NCBI GenBank assembly: GCA_031292515.1
Contig: JARLGZ010000069.1
Coordinates: 103,703 to 167,702 of the forward strand
Direction of reading: 5' to 3'
From: Puia sp.
Lineage (GTDB): Bacteria > Bacteroidota > Bacteroidia > Chitinophagales > Chitinophagaceae
Length of the DNA: 64,000 nt
The position numbers and the translations under genes are program-made. The notes under the pieces were generated by a model. The model was given only the letters and a program-made list of their open reading frames with translations. It searched no databases and was not told the origin of the DNA. Positions 61,503 to 64,000 of the stretch are shown here, piece after piece (the stretch's first letter is position 1; each line of letters begins with the position of its first letter).

Positions 61503-62374
61503 AAAACCGGGGGCATAGACGCAAGATTTTACGGGCTCTATTGCTGTCGCCCCTGGTATGCTCACTGCTTTTATCCCAATGCACCATGAAGTTCAGGATA
61601 GACGACGTTAAAGCCACGCGAAACTTTGCCAGTCACGGTGTGCCGTTGTCCATCCACACGTATGTTGTAGAAGGCTATACCATGCATTATGCCCAGACAG
61701 GCAGCGATACATTTCCCACCCTTTTCTTTGTGCATGGTTCGCCGGGCAGTTGGGACGTCTACAGCAGGTATATGCAGGACAAAGACCTGCTGGCCAGGTT
61801 CCGGATGATCTCCCTGGACAGACCGGGTTTCGGATTCAGCAGCTTTGGCAAAGCCAGGAATTTGGAAGAACAGTCGAAATTGATAGCCCCGTTACTGGAG
61901 AAAATCCGGAACGGAAAACCCATTTATGCCGTCGGACATTCTATGGGTGGCCCGGTGGTGGTGCGGTTGGCTCTCGACCATCCAGGCCTGTTTTCAGGGC
62001 TGGTGCTGCTTTCCGCAGCTCTCTCTCCTTACCTGGAAAAGCCGGAGAGATGGAGACCCCTGCTCTTCAAAACACCTCTGAATTATCTCGTTCCGGGCGC
62101 CCTGCGGCCGGCTAACCAGGAACTCTGGTATTTAAAGAATGATTTGAAACAGATGGAGCCCGAACTGGGGACCATCACGGCTCCCGTCTGGATCCTGCAT
62201 GGAGACAAGGACCCGCTGGTGCCGGTTGAAAATGTAGCTTTTATGAAAACCCATTTCGTGCATTCGAAGAAAATCGACATTACTATTATTGCGGGCGCCA
62301 ATCATTTTATACCCTGGCAGCATTACGATGAGATCAAAGCCGTGTTGATGAATAAAATACCCCTTTCCTTGTAA
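61499..62374 (+). CDS. alpha/beta hydrolase, lipoprotein
   Basis: 291 residues. N-terminal basic and hydrophobic stretch with lipobox LLSQC (Cys near 27), so a predicted lipoprotein. Hydrolase core: HGSPGSW (oxyanion hole), GHSMGG (nucleophile Ser), HGDKDPLVP (Asp) and GANHFIPW (His). It overlaps the ATP-grasp gene by four bases (ATGA), implying coupled translation. It could cleave an ester on an envelope molecule made by its neighbour. Intact triad. Confidence 0.85.
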   Translation: MKNRGHRRKILRALLLSPLVCSLLLSQCTMKFRIDDVKATRNFASHGVPLSIHTYVVEGYTMHYAQTGSDTFPTLFFVHGSPGSWDVYSRYMQDKDLLARFRMISLDRPGFGFSSFGKARNLEEQSKLIAPLLEKIRNGKPIYAVGHSMGGPVVVRLALDHPGLFSGLVLLSAALSPYLEKPERWRPLLFKTPLNYLVPGALRPANQELWYLKNDLKQMEPELGTITAPVWILHGDKDPLVPVENVAFMKTHFVHSKKIDITIIAGANHFIPWQHYDEIKAVLMNKIPLSL

Positions 62375-62413
62375 GAATTTGGAGGCTTGCCCGTCTAATT
62401 GAAAAAAGCACAT

Positions 62414-62821
62414 ATGAAAGTCACCATCCTTCTTATCTGGGTATTACGGCTGGTAGCCGCGGTCATCCTATTACAGACACTCTTCTTTAAATTCTCGGCA
62501 GCTCCTGAATCCGTCGCCCTGTTTACAAAACTCGGCATGGAGCCCTGGGGACGGATCGGAACGGGTGCGTTGGAATTAATCGCTTCCATCCTGATTCTCT
62601 TTCCCCGAACTACCGGCTGGGGAGCCGGGTTGGCCGCAGGCCTTATGGCCGGGGCGCTCTTTTTCCACCTCAACGGAACACTGGGGCTGAAATGGTATGG
62701 CGACTACAGCCTCTTCACCTACGCGGCCATTGTCTTCATCTGCAGCGTCATACTTGCGTGGATCTTCCGGTTCCAGGTGCTTTCCGTTTTTGGGGTGAGA
62801 CCGAAAGCGATTAAGGCCTGA
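62414..62821 (+). CDS. DoxX-family membrane protein
   Basis: 135 residues from the ATG at 62414 (an in-frame TTG lies at 62399). Four hydrophobic helices: WVLRLVAAVILLQTLFFKF, TGALELIASILILF, GWGAGLAAGLMAGALFF and FTYAAIVFICSVILAWIF. FKFSAAPESVALF matches the DoxX-type first loop. Function of this family is mostly unknown; some members are oxidoreductase-linked. Last gene of the overlapping operon; 40 nt gap from the hydrolase. Confidence 0.82.
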   Translation: MKVTILLIWVLRLVAAVILLQTLFFKFSAAPESVALFTKLGMEPWGRIGTGALELIASILILFPRTTGWGAGLAAGLMAGALFFHLNGTLGLKWYGDYSLFTYAAIVFICSVILAWIFRFQVLSVFGVRPKAIKA

Positions 62822-63039
62822 CATGGATTGATGCGCATACAAGCTCAAGCTATAGTTTACCGGCATACAAGCTATTGTTCTTCCCTTTGCCCGAAGATTT
62901 CTACAAAAAACAGATGGTAACTGGCTGATTCTATTGATTCATAGAACGTTAGTAAAACATTAACAGTTATGAGGCAGCGTCGGCATTCTGAAAATTTAGT
63001 ATCTTCATTGCCCGTAATTTATTCAAGCAACATTCAGAT

Positions 63040-63651
63040 ATGAAAAATAGTCTTGTAAGTCTCCTGCTGATCATTTCGGTACCCAGTTTTGCCCAATTGA
63101 CCGTGTACGAACAATTTCAAAAGATCACGACCATGCAGCAGGCGCAGCAGTACATCGATGCCAATCCGACCCTGAAGCCCGTCATTCTGCATGTCAAGAC
63201 CGGCACGGACACCAGCCTCATCCTGAAAAGATTGATGAAGCAGAACCAGGGAGATGTCTTTTCGGTGGGTTATGTCACCTATAGGATCATGGAAGCAAGT
63301 GAAAAAGTGAACTACCGGGCCAATTATATCTTCCTTGACGGAGGATCGCTGTCCAATGCAGAGATAGACAGTCTTAAAAAGATCATCCTGCAAAAGAACG
63401 CCGCCGGAGAATCTTTTGAAAAGCTATCCGATGAGTATACGATGGACGGAAATAACACGCACGGCGACACCGGTTGGTTCTTCGGCATAGAAATGATGCC
63501 CAAAGAGTTCCAGGAGGCCGTCAAGAACCATAAAAAAGGAGATGTTTTTTTTGTGGACGTATCCGACAAACAATGGCACTATATCGTCAAGAAGACCTAC
63601 GACGACGATGACAAAAAAGACATCACCGTGCTCCGGTCGAACGGAAGATAA
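63040..63651 (+). CDS. parvulin-type peptidylprolyl isomerase, secreted
   Basis: 203 residues with a signal peptide (LVSLLLIISVPSFAQ). The parvulin domain covers about 80-190: FEKLSDEYTMDGNNTHGDTGWF (the family-typical block) and GDVFFVDVSDKQWHYIVKK. The N-terminal part (about 20-75) is a short helical extension. It isomerises Xaa-Pro bonds, and periplasmic examples assist outer-membrane protein folding. Acidic C-terminus (YDDDDKKD). Monocistronic; the imuA region follows. Confidence 0.85.
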   Translation: MKNSLVSLLLIISVPSFAQLTVYEQFQKITTMQQAQQYIDANPTLKPVILHVKTGTDTSLILKRLMKQNQGDVFSVGYVTYRIMEASEKVNYRANYIFLDGGSLSNAEIDSLKKIILQKNAAGESFEKLSDEYTMDGNNTHGDTGWFFGIEMMPKEFQEAVKNHKKGDVFFVDVSDKQWHYIVKKTYDDDDKKDITVLRSNGR

Positions 63652-63818
63652 AAACAAGCGGCGGCAAACAAAAAAACTACTCCAAGCAGGATATAATATT
63701 GTGCCTGCACTTTTTCTATTTCTTTCACTTCCTGTTTTGAAAGTCCCCGTTTTTTATAGAAAAAAAAAGGAAATCGAGACAACCCTGAGAAGAAAGCCGA
63801 TGGCATTTCAGCTGCCAA
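63597..63818 (-). CDS. possible small membrane protein divergent from imuA
   Basis: 73 codons. A charged N-terminal helix (GLSKQEVKEIEKVQAQYY) leads to one TM segment (ILLGVVFLFAAACFYL). This looks protein-like, but the last 18 codons overlap the isomerase gene antisense, and no other evidence supports it. Confidence 0.3.
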   Translation of the reverse strand: MAAEMPSAFFSGLSRFPFFFYKKRGLSKQEVKEIEKVQAQYYILLGVVFLFAAACFYLPFDRSTVMSFLSSSS

Positions 63819-63831
63819 AGAAATAATGCCT

Positions 63832-63854
63832 AAATACTAAATATTTTAGTATTT
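63832..63854. promoter_or_regulatory. perfect palindrome upstream of imuA, possible SOS operator
   Basis: AAATACTAAA-TAT-TTTAGTATTT: 10-bp arms with a 3-nt centre, ending 29 nt before the imuA start. The size and symmetry fit a dimeric repressor such as a LexA-like protein. imuA-imuB-dnaE2 cassettes are normally under SOS control. Confidence 0.55.
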
Positions 63855-63883
63855 TTGATATTATTCAACCTATCTTGCCAGCC

Positions 63884-64000
63884 GTGTCATTAACAAAAAA
63901 AGATATTATCGCGCAATTGCAAAGGGAGATCCTTCCCTTGCAAGGGTATAAGCCTCCATCGGCGGGCGGGGCTGTCGATACAGGTCTGGGGCCGGTGATC
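63884..64000 (+). CDS. imuA: ImuA-type SOS mutagenesis protein, N-terminus only
   Basis: Starts at GTG and runs off the right edge (39 codons). The sequence begins (V)SLTKKDIIAQLQREI then LPLQGYKPPS and ends AVDTGLGPVI. This matches my memory of Bacteroidota ImuA proteins, RecA-like factors that precede imuB and dnaE2 in the translesion-synthesis cassette. A stop in frame at 63824-63826 limits the start to GTG 63884 or TTG 63875. Promoter-side palindrome at 63832. Confidence 0.6.
   Translation, partial: MSLTKKDIIAQLQREILPLQGYKPPSAGGAVDTGLGPVI

Noticed and set aside
1..64000. CRISPR array
   Set aside because: No series of regularly spaced direct repeats with unique spacers was seen; the short tandem repeats at 27476 and 56541 have no spacers.
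1..64000. Ribosomal RNA genes or complete insertion sequences with transposases
   Set aside because: No rRNA signature sequences and no DDE or HUH transposase proteins were found in any frame.

Overview
The window looks like a Bacteroidota chromosome, most likely a member of the Chitinophagaceae. The reasons are: -7 promoter boxes of the TAnnTTTG type, secreted proteins ending their signal peptides in A-Q, a truncated FecR gene, FtsX-type ABC permeases, an imuA-type mutagenesis gene, a fused CcsBA protein, paired YHS proteins and paired PII/Amt genes. Taxonomy is inferred from gene content only.

Layout. 1-2200: the start of a secreted protein running off the left edge, a PhyH-type dioxygenase and a short-chain dehydrogenase. 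2212-2288: tRNA-Arg(ACG). 2251-about 23032: a probable integrative element whose large serine recombinase reads into the tRNA and takes its last codons from it. Its cargo is defence-rich: a degenerate nucleotidyltransferase-HEPN protein, an XRE regulator, an AbiE-like pair with inverted-repeat operators, a GajA/GajB-like OLD nuclease plus UvrD helicase pair, a 1680-residue nuclease/P-loop NTPase, a TIGR02391 HEPN protein, and several unknown genes. 22807-23032 is a 226-bp structured repeat that ends in 17 bp of the tRNA-Arg 3' end and is followed by a strong terminator. The repeat recurs at 27067-27291 and, in part, at about 31290-31414.

23300-27023 is a small redox/regulatory cluster (SDRs, DinB, AraC). 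A conserved operator-like motif occurs three times in it, always in the same position relative to a transcription start. 27723-36634: ABC permease, metallo-beta-lactamase-fold protein, Amt/PII, a MarR-Arr (rifampicin ADP-ribosyltransferase) operon and an M1 metallopeptidase. 36879-40608: a FecR remnant, a second ABC permease and a frameshifted beta-barrel gene. 40737-51641: epimerase, AraC regulator, seven-repeat FG-GAP protein, ROK kinase, polysaccharide deacetylase, CcsBA, pirin and a RibD-like reductase. 51781-59138: OmpA protein, SnoaL protein, an AraC-Ogt fusion followed by a 2OG-Fe(II) oxygenase (alkylation repair?), two YHS proteins, LysE exporter, ABM monooxygenase, ECF sigma factor with a small zinc-motif partner. 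59228-62821: a tightly overlapping operon (DinB, NRDE, ATP-grasp, lipoprotein hydrolase, DoxX). The window closes with a parvulin-type isomerase and the start of imuA behind a perfect 23-nt palindrome.

The two most unusual signals are the tRNA-anchored defence island, which includes a lone nuclease-NTPase with no certain family match, and the dispersed repeat. The copies of that repeat differ by changes that keep base pairing.
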